Positions 1 to 12,800 of a stretch of 64,000 nt of DNA are shown one piece after another; the first letter of the stretch is position 1, and each line of letters starts with the position of its first letter. Below the pieces are notes generated by a model. The model was not told the origin of the DNA, searched no databases, and worked only from the letters and a program-made list of their open reading frames with translations. The position numbers and the translations under genes were made by a program. Source of the stretch: Mytilus californianus (lineage: Eukaryota > Mollusca > Bivalvia > Mytilida > Mytilidae); assembly GCF_021869535.1 (NCBI RefSeq), contig NW_026262723.1, positions 86,678,324 through 86,742,323 on the forward strand, in the 5' to 3' direction.

Positions 1-1440
1 AGATGTGGATGTTCAAATGTTTAGGTCACGAGCATCACTTTAGGTGTACTACCACCAAATCATAGTACGTCACATCCGGTTGCATACGAAAAAGGGTCGA
101 AAAAAATTTTCCCTTGAATTTGACAGTTGTAGGAAATTAATCCTACATTTAAGTAAAAAATGTCTGGGTCATTAACATGTATCTTGGGTGTTTCAAAGCA
201 CCATTATTTTTTTATTTGGTGTTTCTATAGAATATTTTGGAAACTTGAGGTTACATGGTTACTGAAGCTTGTACACAGGTAAAAAAGAGGTGAAAATTTG
301 ATCTGTTAACTTCCAGTGATGGTTATTTTCTTATATGCAATGAAATGTTATGTGAAATTTTGTCTATAGTACTGCACAGGATAAAACTTTACTCATACCA
401 AGTATTTCTTTATTTGAAACAAAGATAAATTCTGCACAATTTTTTGAAAAGTGCAAATTTAACAAAGACTAATAGGGGAAAATCAATGGTGGTATCACAC
501 CTGAAGAGACATATATTTGTCGAACTGCGCATCTGGTACAGTAAAATTGGTACCGTTAATGTTATTTGACTTCCTTTTATTTAATATTGTATTTCTCATT
601 CTAAACTAATTATAGATTGCACGAAGTAGGCAAGCAATGTTTCCTTAAAATATGGTCAACTTAGAAACATATATGTTGTACTAGGAAGGGATAAATTATA
701 AGGTGTAAGAAGAAAAACACTGGTTTAAAAATCTCTAAATGATAACATAACCAAGATGCTTAATTTTTATTGAAACATATCTGTTACGTTTTGAGGACGT
801 ATTTGTCAGAGACAATCGACATTCCTAAGGGAATTAACTGTGATCTTCTTCTTTCCGATTTGTTCCTTTTATTCATATGAGGCAGGATTATAACCGTTTA
901 TGTTATTGTTATTATTTTCAACCTACTAAAATACTGTTAACTGATTTATGTACTACACGATATTGCCTGGGTCTTTGTATACGGTATCATACTTGTCAAA
1001 ACAGGTCCTTTGCAGTATTTGGGTTTAAAGGTCCGGTTCGTTAAGATTTCTTTTCAACACCCTCACAGCTTTTATATATTCGGAAATAGTATATTTGTAA
1101 AGAGTACCTTCACTTCTTCTCTGTAAAATTTTGACCATTGTCTGGCATAATCCTCCACAAAATTCATGTGGATGATAAAACTACGTTAAAAATTATATAG
1201 ATCTTAGCTCATAGTATTTACGCCAGTTGATTTACACATTTCATCGAGAAGTGTTGTTGATAGTTGGCGATCGCAAGTTGTTACGTCTTCATCCGGATTA
1301 TATGTGAATTTTGAACTTACAGAAGCGCAATGCAGTTCTGGTATCTAATGTTAAGATCCTACAACACGTTGTTTGTTGAATTTTCTAGGTTGCAATTTGT
1401 ATACCTGAAAGATATTTACAAAGTTGCAGCTTTCGAGGGG
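1..1440. other. No gene seen
   Basis: AT-rich non-coding sequence with stops in all frames and no exon with convincing splice sites. It could be intron or upstream flank of the receptor gene that starts to show at 6673. No repeat family recurring elsewhere in the window was recognised here. Confidence 0.5.
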
Positions 1441-1468
1441 TGCTCCGAATAACGGATGAATCTACTAA

Positions 1469-1491
1469 TACATACATACATACATACATAC
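1469..1491. repeat. (CATA)n microsatellite
   Basis: About five to six head-to-tail copies of the tetranucleotide TACA/CATA directly precede the GATGACC edge of a dispersed repeat. It is a simple-sequence tract likely to vary in length. Confidence 0.85.
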
Positions 1492-1870
1492 GATGACCTA
1501 TGCCACTGCTGGTGGTACCTTAATGCACTTAAACTTCGTATTTTATTTGGCCTTTTTAACATTTCTCTTTTGAGCGTCACTGATTACTCTTTTGTAGACA
1601 AAACTCGCATCTGACGTAAAATGTTGTTATCCTAATCTATATGATGAGTCCGAAATATTAAAGATTTTCTATCCAGGGGTAGATTACTTTAGCTGTTTTT
1701 TGTAAAACCTTTCGGAATTTTGGCGTATCCTCAATGCTCTTTTATATTTTATATTTGGCCTGTTTAACTTATTTGATTTGAGCGTCACTGATGAGTCTTT
1801 TATAGAAGAAAAGCGCGTCTGGCGTACAAAATTTTAATTCTGGTATCTATGATGAGTTATTTTACTTATC
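1492..1870 (+). repeat. Dispersed repeat R1, two partial copies
   Basis: Two partial, same-orientation copies of a repeat recognised by GAGCGTCACTGAT followed by GCGCGTCTGGCGTAC and a TCTATGATGAG edge. The first is 1530-1645, the second about 1667-1870. The same repeat occurs inverted at 28520-28720 and brackets the DIRS-like element at 42080-42262 and 46315-46501. No coding capacity is seen. It is very abundant in mussel DNA by my recollection, which I cannot check here. Confidence 0.6.
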
Positions 1871-3129
1871 AGACTATAAATTAATCTTCAAACTGTATTA
1901 CATAAAATGACGGTGCTGAATATCATGACAGGTGTCCCCAAACATAACAAACTATTTTTTTTTCTCAGGTGTCCAACACATAGCAAGGGTATAAAGTTAA
2001 GAATGTTTTAACAAAGACACCATTTCAGCCATAAAGGCCTTATTTATAATTATTACATGACTATAAATTTTCTGTTTTCTCATTGGCTAAAAGCATAGGA
2101 AATCCTTTTTGATAAAACATTATATTCACTGTGGCAAAAATTTCTTTTTCTTTGTTTTCGGTGTATTTTTTTCTCTTCTTCTTGTTTTTGGTGTATTTGT
2201 TATTAGTAAACTTTATTGAAAATGTCGACTTCTGAAAATTAGCAACTGCAAAAGCACATGTTATATATTTAGTATAAAAACAGGGAGCAGTTTTAACAGT
2301 ATCTTGAGCAATTACTAGAAAATTAAAGAAGGGCAAAAAGTCATATAATAAAACAATATATACACTGTTATAAGAGGAATAATTATAAGAGGATAATAAT
2401 AATTATAAATTCGAATATTCCTATTCTTCTTTCATTACTCCATCGACGAGTATCGAACTATGCTATATTTCTGATTCTGACAACAAATAAGGAACAGCAA
2501 CGAGATTGTTTTTGCTCTGTTTTGTTTTGTTTTGTTTTGTTTTTATTTTTGTTTTGTTTGTTATTTTTCTTGTTGGTTAAGTTTTTAATGTTTTATTTGC
2601 AAGAAAACATTTTACCATTTTTACGACAGAACATCAAAAATGGAATAGAAATTAATAGACAGTCGAATAGTATACGAAAAAAAAAACGCTTGTCCGGATA
2701 ATATTATTAGCAAAGCCTTAGGTACATCCTGAGTAATGATAAATTTTGAAAACTACGGGTTCGTCGAACAAGAAAACTTTTCTATGTGGCACTAAAATTT
2801 GTTTTGAATCATTTGTTCAACTAGTATCAATCACTTTTTTTATACTGATTTGAAAACATTTCAGAAAAGATAATATTTACTCCTCCAGACATATTGTAAT
2901 AAAATAAACAAATCATAAGCTGCAAAAAGAGGGAGGAGGAGTATTTCAAAACATTCCGGAGGATCTACTACATGCGAAAATATTATTTCAAAGCCGAAAA
3001 ATTAATAAGATGCATGATAGAGATGTTATAAAAGCGCGTATACGCTGAATTGGACAAGCTTCTATCTCTCTTCTCTAAACGTATTTGGAGAAATGTAAAA
3101 CAACAAAAATACCAAACTCCAAGGAAAAT
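1871..3129. other. No gene seen; contains a (TTTTG)n tract
   Basis: Non-coding, AT-rich. A pentanucleotide (TTTTG)n run lies at about 2517-2565. A 91-codon open frame on the - strand (2061-2336) is Lys/Asn/Phe-rich, as expected from AT-rich DNA, with no recognisable motif and no supporting splice sites. Confidence 0.5.
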
Positions 3130-3420
3130 TCAAAACGGAAAGACCTTAATAAAAATTGCAAAATCAAAAGCTCAAACACATCTAACGAATTGAAAACAAC
3201 TGTCATATTCATGACTCGGTACAGGCTTTTCCTTATGTAGAAAATGGTGGATTAAACCTGGTTTTATAGCTAGCTAAATCTCTCACTTGTATGACAGTCG
3301 CATAGAACTCCATTATATTGACAACAATGTGTGAGCAAAACAGACAAACGTAATAGGTAAAACGTCAAAAATTGGAGTACAACAGTCAACATTGTAATAT
3401 AATGTTAATCACTATAAAAA
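3130..3420 (-). repeat. Dispersed repeat R2, - orientation
   Basis: Non-coding repeat marked by the phrases TTTAGCTAGCTAT, GTACCAAGTCAGGAATATGAC and TTTGATGTGTTTGAGC when read on its own strand (here the - strand). Other copies are at 10330-10575, 14915-15020, 29640-29790, 36925-37025, 40005-40115 (all +) and 48800-49065 (-). Copies are truncated at different points, which suggests dispersal as a transposed or retroposed unit. Family identity is unknown to me. Confidence 0.6.
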
Positions 3421-3639
3421 CAAATAATTGTTTCAACAAAGAAACACAAAATGGCATATAGACAAAGTACATAAGCAAAAATGAACTCAAAATTGACCCT
3501 AGCACAATGGCGGGATGTATCGATCCACGTCATAAGTAAGTAATCAAAAATGGATAAACATGAAAGGTTAAAAGTATACAAGGACAAAAAAGGGAAACTT
3601 TAACACGTAATTAAGATGATTAATAACATTAGTAACTAG

Positions 3640-4860
3640 AATCTATACTTCAAGACCATCATGTATTATTTGTGAAATTGATGCGAAATATTTATCAACA
3701 AGGTCTTGGTATCTTCAAATGAACTTTATTAGAAACAGGACCAGACGTTCTTTGACATAACCTTGGCTCATCAACTTTCTGCCCAGACACTGGTTACGTT
3801 TTATAAAGTCTGAGTAGCAGCTGCAAGCTCTTGCATACCGAATGAGTTAGGAAATGTATATCCCATATGCAGGTAAATTTGGTACATTGCTGCTAAGGTG
3901 GGGAACATTATTAATTTCAAAATTAAAATCGTCTCGCTTGTCATAGATTCTTGTATTGAGATGACCACATGTCAAATTCGAGGTATAAGTCTAAAAATGA
4001 GGTGGAGGAAGCCGTGTCTGTTGTTTCTTTAATTTCTAGTTCTGGAGGATATATTAATGGAACCCAATCAGAAGTTTGGATTTTTAATGGAAAGAATATC
4101 ATCAATATTTCTGAATGTAAAATTAAACGATCGGGCATCTTTGATTTTCTTGTTTGTTGACAAATGTCTGAAAGATGTTCCTTTGAATTTGGAGGTAGAC
4201 TTTTTCAGCAAGTTGTCGGCATTCCTATGGGAACGAACTGTATGCCTCTCCTTGTCGACTCATATGAAGATAAGAAGAGGTCGGCAAGGAGAGGCGCACA
4301 GTTCGTTTCCATAGGAATGCCGACAACTTGCTGAAAAAGACTACCTCCAAATTCAACAAATATGTTGTCAATGAAAAACTCCAGCATACTGATCACTTGT
4401 TCCTCTGTGTCGCATGTTTTCCATCTTGTTCACTATTAACAAATATGCCGTATGGTATCCCAAATAAATAAATTTAGACGATTTTTCAATTTTAGATGGG
4501 GAATGGTGGTATACTTGGTTGAAAAATCAAACGTTTTGATAGAATTAGTTTCAGAGAAAGATCGTATTTCAAATTATCAAGAAGTTGTTTAGAGTTTTTT
4601 AGAATCCACATATGGTTAATACCACTACGCGAGTAAACAATTTCACGGTATTTCTGAAGACCCTCTTTAACTGCGGCCAATCTAATGAACAATTCCTTTT
4701 GTACGAAATTTTGTGAAGCTTAGGTATCCAATACAAACAAGGTAAGTCCTCCGATTTGCTGTTCAATGTAATGTTCATTGAAGCAATGAAAGACTTATGA
4801 TTCGCCAAAATATCATCCTTGTCAAATGAAATGTTTTTATATGTGGCATTACCTGAGTGT
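3640..4860 (-). pseudogene. Broken Penelope-like reverse transcriptase
   Basis: Read from 4808 downwards on the - strand, short frames give in order: a segment containing LYWIPKLHK; one with VKEGLQKY and WILKNSKQLLDNLK; the RT core QQVVGIPM with APLLADLFL; then LEIKETTDTASSTSFLDLYLEFD, IYDKRDDF, SSNVPNLPAYGIYIS, RYARACS and QGYVKERL. This order and these motifs fit Penelope-like element (PLE) reverse transcriptases, as I know them from bivalve genomes. The frame is broken by several shifts and stops and interrupted by an inverted duplication at 4182-4356. No GIY-YIG endonuclease part was found. It sits upstream of the first visible receptor exon and is non-functional. Confidence 0.75.
4182..4356. 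repeat. Inverted duplication inside the Penelope fragment
   Basis: Two arms of about 78 bp (4182-4260 and 4279-4356) are near-perfect reverse complements separated by about 18 bp. Both carry the same RT core segment (GTCGGCATTCC on the + strand in the left arm, its complement in the right), so the conserved RT motif can be read on both strands. Such a structure would fold into a long cruciform or hairpin. Confidence 0.85.
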
Positions 4861-5545
4861 TCATTTATTCACAGCATGTGTCTTTGTCTCTCCTAAAATC
4901 CAAAGTATCTACTGCCGATTAATATATTCTTTATAATTCTACATTTCAGTAAAAAACTACCAGGAGTGAGCACAGACAGTTGGCTTCCGAAGAAATAATC
5001 TGAAAGTGTGAGCATGCTCGCAATTTCTGTTTTATTGCTTGCCAGTTTTAGACTAGGTAAAATGTTAGATGTAAGATATTTTCTCAGACAAAAAAAATGA
5101 ATTTATATAAGCCTGCAATCTTTAACATTTGCAGAATACAAAGCATTACATGAAAATGAATGGTTCAGCAGGTCAACAATTAGGGGTGCAAACATGAATA
5201 TATAATGGTCCCGCAACATCGACTTCAACAAGCTACAAACAATTCTCGTAACTAATTACAATAGCAAAGGTACAAAAATCTTAAATTACAGGCCAAACAG
5301 CACAAAGATACATTTAGATTCCTTACTTTCAGCAGCCACATACAAACAAGGTATTGTGTTGTCAAATGAGTTTTTATAATAAATCTTTTAATTGTTACCT
5401 GAGAAAAAGGGAAATACTTGTTTTGTAGGGATGAACTTTCATTGATACTGAGCTGTGATATGTTTATATCAAATAAATACCGACGCGTTAAGGAAAAATT
5501 CGTAAGGGATCCGCGGAACCCAGTGTCTAGGCTACTTTTGCTGTT
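4861..5545. other. No gene seen
   Basis: Non-coding AT-rich sequence between the Penelope fragment and a tandem repeat; nothing recognised. Confidence 0.5.
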
Positions 5546-6283
5546 AGTCGCAGGCTCAACAAAAATGGGAAAAAAATTATTAAAAATTTTCCTCTAGACA
5601 CTATCTTTTGATTGTAAGAAGTTCTGTTCAAGTTTGGTAAAAATCCAAGAAGGTTTATGAATCAAATAAATGTTTTAAAAACTTTAACTGCAGACTGTAC
5701 GTAATGTTACCTGGAATAAAACTATGTCCATTTATAAGTAATATTCGGAAAAACAGGAAATAAATTTTTACAAAATTTCCTTCTAGATACTAGCTTTTGA
5801 TCATAAACAAGCTTCTGTCCAAGTTTGGTACAAATCCAGGATGGTTTAAGAAAGTTATCAAAATTTTGAAAGCTTTAACCAAAGAGTGAATGTAATGTTA
5901 ACTGGCAGAAAAACTAAGTCCATTTATAAGTAAAATACGGATAAACAGGATTTTTTTTTAACAAAATTTACTTTTGAATACTATCTTATGATCACAAACA
6001 AGCTTCTGTCCAAGTGTGGTTACTAATCCAGGTTAGTTTAAGAAAGTTATTAAAATTTGAAAAACTTTAACCACAGAGTTAATGTTATGTTAACTGGCAG
6101 AAAAACTAAGTCCATATATGAGTAATATACGGATAAACAGGATTTTTTTATTACAAAATTTTCTTCTGGAGACTATCTTATGATTATAAACAAGCTTCTG
6201 TCCAAGTTTGGTTGAAATGCAGGATAGTTTAAGAAAGTTATTAAAATTTGAAAAAATTTAACCACAGAGTGAATATTTGTGGA

Positions 6284-6317
<34 letters not shown>

Positions 6318-6390
6318 CCCGACGGAATGTAGGATCGCTATTTCTCGCCTTTGCGACAAAAGTCGCAGGCTCGACAAAAATTATGGTAAC
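5546..6390 (+). repeat. Tandem ~190-bp repeat element with 3' hairpin
   Basis: Four imperfect units with a period near 190 bp: the phrase ACTATCTT(A/T)TGAT with its variants recurs near 5593, 5783, 5974 and 6166. Each unit also carries a TCCAAG(T)TTGGT block and an ACTAAGTCCAT block, the latter partly degraded. The array ends in a (GCC)n/(GAC)n trinucleotide tract (about 6280-6320). After that comes a small hairpin, GCGAC-AAAA-GTCGC, with an AGGCTCGACAAAAA end. A second copy of the AGTCGCAGGCTC end lies at 5546-5560, in front of the array. A tandem core with a 3' hairpin and A-run resembles Helentron-derived non-autonomous elements (inference). Confidence 0.65.
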
Positions 6391-6672
6391 TGATAATTCT
6401 GTTAACAATAAAATCATGCTATTTATGAATTTTTGGGAACACTGTCATTTGCATCTTTGATTTTGGGGTCACTAGGGCAAAAATAAAGGGCACATCATCT
6501 ATGGAGACACTAAAATTTTGGCAAATATTTTGTCTTCGGACGTTAACTTTGAACCATAACTATTTTCGTATCAAAAATTCTAGAATGCAGATCGACTTTG
6601 ACAAAGATTTTGCACAGAGATGTTTTTATTTAGTGGGTAAGACAACACTGTGATTTCCGTTTGTCTCTTTAG

Positions 6673-6834
6673 CTGAAAGTGGAGTCTGGGGTGAATGGAC
6701 ACTTTGGACATGTTCTGTTCCATGTGGATCTGGAACTCAATATAGATCAAGATTGTGTGATAGTACATCTCTATCAAAAAGTGCATGTGTTGGGGACTCT
6801 GATGAATCATCTTACTGTGATACTGGAGTTGACT
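6673..6834 (+). CDS. Exon: thrombospondin type 1 repeat
   Basis: Acceptor CTCTTTAG before 6673 and donor GTGAGT after 6834 bound a phase 1-1 exon of 162 nt. It encodes a complete TSP1 core: the tryptophan ladder WGEWTLW (W-x2-W-x2-W), the CSVPCGSG motif, then RSRLC, with further cysteines towards the end. TSP1 repeats bind glycosaminoglycans or protein ligands outside the cell. A single symmetric exon per TSP1 repeat is typical of shuffled extracellular modules. Upstream splice partners were not found. Confidence 0.85.
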
Positions 6835-9800
6835 GTGAGTAAATAAACTCATCATAGATATCAAACTAAAAAAAATACGTAATGTATATTATTGGTCTCA
6901 AAACTTTCAGAACGGCCAATGAAAGATCAACTACAATATAGATATAAGTAGATGTGGTATGATTGGCATTGAGACAACTATCCACCTGATAGTTCAGATA
7001 AAGAGGATGTAAACAACTATATGTCATTGTACGGCCTTCAAAAATGAGTAAAACCCATACCCCATATATTGTAAGCTATAAAAGGCTCAAACTTTACAAA
7101 ATAAGAAACAATTCAAACGAGAAAACCGACGTACTGATTACAAAATAATTAACGAAAAACAAATATGACGGACAGCAACCAACGACAACCACTTAAATAC
7201 AGGCTCTAAACTTGGGAAAGGTACTTGAAAAATGTGATGGGGTTATTTGATGTTTATGAGAGCTCAGCCCTCCCCTAACCTAGGACAGTTGTGAAACAGA
7301 ACAACATAAGAACAAACTGTAATAATCAGTTGAGTTTCGCGTTACACAACAGATTGGTTCGAAGCACAAAACAAATACTAACATACAAACAAAGACACAA
7401 AGTACAGATCTAAGAGAACTCGTCTTTACTGTTTAAAGCAAGTTCAGAGCCAATTACTACTTATAGATTAATCATGTTCCTCAAAATATATCTAGCGGAT
7501 ATTTTTCAATTGAGCAATGCAAAATGAAAGTAAATGGTATGATTAGGTGTATAATTATAAAATTTCATGAATTTATAGCAACATATTTAGTTATCTTTTA
7601 TTAAAAACAAATAACTTTTTTTCAAAGGATCAGTAAATTTGCATGTTTGTTTCTCTGTGTGTTCGATTCCTAGTTTAAGTTTAACTTTAGGTACACTCGT
7701 TCAAATTTTTTTTATGGTATTGTGTTTTATTTGTAGTCACCTTTTTTGTTTGCTTTAAGACGATTTTAGTTTATATGTTACAAGTCTTTCTTTCTTTTAT
7801 AATTTTTTCTTATTTCCTGTCTCACTATCCTGATTAAGAATACTCATAAGGAAATGAGTAGATATAAGAAGATGTGGTATGAGTGCCAATGAGACAACTC
7901 TCCATCCAAGTCACAATAAACCATTATAGGTCAAAGTACGGCCTTCAACAAGGAGCCTTGGCTCACACCGAACAGCAAGCTATAAAGGGCCCCAAAATGA
8001 CTTGTGCAAAACAATTCAAACAGGAAAACCAACGGTTTAATCAATATAAAAATCGAGAAACGAGAAACACTTATGAACCACATCAACATACGACAACCAC
8101 TGAACAACAGGTTCCTGTGATAAGGTTCAGTTTATTTTCATATGCTCATACTCTTATATATTTCATTGTGTCTATTTTTTACCGCTAATTTTGGATAGGC
8201 CTAACTTCTTGAATCTTTTAAGCGTAGTAGTGGTCTTGCTAGTTATATAGTTATCAAATTAAATCAAGGAATGATGATTTTTTTTTGTGTTAAAAAGTCA
8301 GTGAAATTTGTAGATGCTTCTTTTTTAATAAATCCAAATGCATCTATAAAACGTAATTAAAGCATAGAGTATTTTTCTCAAAGACAAATTGATTGAAAAG
8401 AACAGAAATTAAAGTTTTCAATGATGTTCCCTGTTTTTGAATATTTTTCTATCTATGAAAAAGAAGATGTGGTATGATTACCAATGAGACAACTCTCCAC
8501 AAGAGACCTAATGACACAGAAATTAACAACTATAGGTCACCGTAAGGCCTTCAACAATGAGCAAAGTAATAGTCTGTCAATATCCAAGTTTCAACGTTGT
8601 ACCTGACAAATTTTGCTTTCAAGAATATGCGATTTTGTGATTAGTGAAAACTGATTTAAGTTTTTGTGATACGTGAATATTGATTTAAGTTTTTGAGAAT
8701 AGTGAATACTGATTTGCGATTTTGTCATTTGTATATACTTAGTTTATGAAGTCTTTACTTTTGTCTCAGTACAATTACATGAAATATGATTTTGTATTCT
8801 ATTTATAATATATAAACTAGATGGTATAACAAATATGTATGATGAAATATCTTCATATATGGAAATAGAATTACTCAATTGTCAAACTTGTGATTGTTAC
8901 AGGTTGTGCACCCAAAGTGTTTGATATAGCTTTTCTTATCGATGTGACGTATTATCCATATAAATTAGAAGATATAATTACTTTCTTCAAAAGTATAACA
9001 AACACGTTGAATGTGGCTTCTTATCAAACCAGAATATCAGTTGCCACTATGAGTTCACAGGTCACATTGCTCTTTGACTTTAAAACAGCCACATCAAACA
9101 CGGAAGTAGATTCTGAATTAGACACCATATCATCAACATATTATGGGACAATAAACACAGAAGAAGCGTTTGATTTTGCAAGAGGAACAATGTTTACAGA
9201 AGAAAATGGAGCACGGTCAGATGTAAGTGACATATTGATCATGCTGAAAGACGGTACATATTCTGATTCGAACTCAGATGTAGAAGAAGCAGCTCAGAAA
9301 CTTAAGGATAGTGGTGTATATGTAATGATTGCTGAAGAAGATACTGTAAGGCTTAAAGATGTCGCTGATCAACATTCAAGTTTTAGTTCGCCAACAACAA
9401 AGAGGCTTAACGACACGCTGAATCTTTTCACAAGCGGTTTCCCATGCAATTACTGTAAGTTTAATTTTTGCTACAGTTTTTTTTTAATTGTTTTTATGAT
9501 ACCAAAAAGAGGCAATGATACAAAAATACAAAATTAAATATGATCAAACCTTGAATGAGGAAATTCATAATGAGCCGGCGGGAACAACGGGTATCTATTT
9601 AGAATATTGTAATATCATATTGTAAGGTGCATACATTAAATCCACCACCGTAAATGCATGCTTAAAGTCGATGATTTGCATTTTCTCATTATTAAATAGC
9701 CATATTTGATGTGTGCTTTATTGTTTTTCTTTGTTGAAATAGTTATTTAGTTTTATAGTTATTAAGATTATAACACAATGTTGACTGTTGTACCCCCAAT

Positions 9801-12800
9801 TTTTTACTTTTTTATTTATTATATAAATAAGAAGATGTGATATGAGTGCCAATGAAACAACTCTCCATCCAAGTCACAATGTGTAAAAATTAAACCATTA
9901 TAGGTCAAAGTACGGCCTTCAACACGTAGCCTTGCCTCACAACGAACAGCAAGCTATATAGGGATCCAAAATGACTTGTGTAAAACAATTCAAACAGGAA
10001 AACAACGGTCTAATCTGTAAAAAAAAAACGACAAACGACAAACACTTATGAACCACACCAACAAACGACTACCACTGAACAACAGGTTCCTGACTTAGGA
10101 CAGGTTCAAACAAATGCAGCGGGTTATAAACGTTTTAACAGGCGCCAACCTTCACTCTAACCTGAAACAGTAGTATAACATAACAACATAGAAAGACACA
10201 CTATGAAATATCAATTGAAATGGCTTAACTCGATCAAAAAGAAATATCAACAAAAACATGTAAACATACACTGAACGAATAAATTTAATCTATGACACAA
10301 TATAAATACAATATGTAAATATGTATGTTTGTTTTGCTCATACATTGTTGTCAATGTAATGGAATTATATGTGACTGTCATACAAGTGAGAGGTTTAGCT
10401 AGCTATAGAACCAGGTTTAATCCACTATTTTCCACAAAAAGAAATGTCTGTACCAAGTCAGGAATATGACAGTTGTTATCAATTCGTTTGATGTGTTTGA
10501 GCTTTTGATTTTGACATTTGATATATGACTTTCCGTTTTGAAGTTTCTTTGGAGTTCGGGTTTTATTTCCCATGATATATTTCCTAAATTAGCAGGTGCA
10601 AAATCTTTATATTAGATCCAGAATTTTGCAATTTTTTATCGTTTCCATTATCATATTCAAAATAATTATCCTCACTTTGCAAATATTTTGATATATTTTA
10701 TTCATATTTTTCACTATATCACTTGATTTCACTATATCCACAGTATTCAGTTTTTATTTCATTTCCCAAGATATATGCCCCAAATAAACAATATTTGATC
10801 CAGAATTTTATAACGATTATTTCAAATTTTACATTCACGTTATCCTCACGTTAGGAACATTTTGGAATATTTTACTTTTACTTTTCACTTTATCACTAGA
10901 TTAAACTATATCCACTATATTAATTTAACATTTTATTTCATTTCCATGATATATATCCCATTTAAACAGGTGAATCACTCTTATAATATATCCTGAAATT
11001 TAGTATAATTCCTACTTGCATTCCAATTTTGATTTTTTTTAACCTTTTAGATAACTAAATCCAATCTTATGAAAATTAAATTTCCTTGAGTGAACACAGT
11101 ATTTTATGCACAAAAGTCCTATTACAATAGATTTAAAAGAAAAACACTGCAAGGTATACTCCGAAATTATTTGGAATTTTACATGTACATCATCATGTGA
11201 AAGCCACATAAAACATTTTGAAGGAATTATTTCCTCCTTGATACCTTCATGACAATCCATTCTTGGAAAAAACAAGTCACATTTTAAGAAGCAAAATTAC
11301 TGTAAAAAGGCATCTTAGATCTATGAGTTTGACTGTCCCTCTGGTATCTTTCGTCCCTCTTTTAGAAGTGAATTCAAATAAAATAAATCCAATATTTTAT
11401 TCACATTGATTCCAACAGATTTCAAGTATTCCTAATAATAATCCAAAATGAAAATCTTGAAGGGATATATGAAGAAATGCACAACATATCGATCTGAAAA
11501 TTGAAACTGAAAACACCTGAATAGCCATTTCATGTTTCACTGACAACTGGACAATACTATGTATAAGGGTTAAAAATTTAAAGAATCATTCATTATGTAA
11601 AACAGATTTAATTTTCATACATATTAACATGCAATCAATAAAATCTTTTACTGATTTAGATTGATTGGTAAAATTTAGATAAATTATCAATATTGGGGAT
11701 TCAAAACAATGAAAACCAAATATGTTTTCTCCCCTGTCAATATTTTAATAGAATAATCATAGTTGAAGAAAAACTTCAGAAAAAAAAGCTTGCTGTAAGG
11801 TTGGGTTAGGTGAACAAAAAACTGTACAGGTGGCATCAAGGTAGACTCAACTTAAAAAAACTAACTGGTCAATTTAAATGTCCCCATTGTATTGTCAATT
11901 TTACAATCTGGTTGAACAATAGGTAAAGTTAAACAGCAACCCCTATAGTCAAGTCACAGTAATTCTAGAAGATTTTGCAAAGATGGTCCTTATCTGAAAT
12001 TGCAATTATGCATCCATTACAACCACCAAGTGTGGTCGTTGTGATCTTTTGCCGCTGATTTTACCGCAATAATCTGTTAAAACGAAACCCATGTGCAACC
12101 AATCAAAAAATTATGCAGGTTTGTTTAATATGTTCAAAGAGATATGTTCAAAGAGATAATTTGTATTTACACACAAAGTTCTGGAATATCCGTTTCACAG
12201 ATGATGGCGGATATGTTCCAAATGTCGTAACTACAATCCCGTCCCCTTTTCCCAGATTGTGACCTACCGAATTAGACTTACCGGGTTTGTACTAACATGA
12301 GTAACACGACAGACTGTATATCTAAATAAAATTATGTACAGTAAATATGTGCTAATATATGCAGGCCAAGTCAACTTAGTAATACACATTTATTCATGTA
12401 CCACTAGTTGTCTAAATTTTCGTTTCCCCATTATATGTCCTTTATCTGTTTATCAATAATACCAAGCGGAACAAAAAATAACGTCTCGTATTCATCTTTC
12501 AGTTTGTGCAGCTTCTTTCTTCGCCTATGACGACCCTGCTAATCTGGGAAGCAACACTGATTCTAGCGCAGGTAACTAAAAGCTCGTAGATAAACAGTTA
12601 CAATTAGTGTACTGAAAAAAATCTTATTGATAAATGAAGGAATTGTTTTCACATTTTCTCTGTTTAGAATCGTCCATAGGGTTTGTTCATTTTAAGTCTT
12701 TGTGGCGAATTAACTCAAGAAAATGAATTTGACGAGAAAATGTTGGCATACCTATCAACTAAAAAAATCCAGAGTCTAACAAAAACATCATTCGTTACAT

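Noticed and set aside
2061..2336. 91-codon - strand frame
   Set aside because: Composition typical of AT-rich noise (Lys, Asn, Phe, Tyr), no domain and no splice context.
7883..8188. 101-codon + strand frame
   Set aside because: Translation of a copy of dispersed repeat R3.
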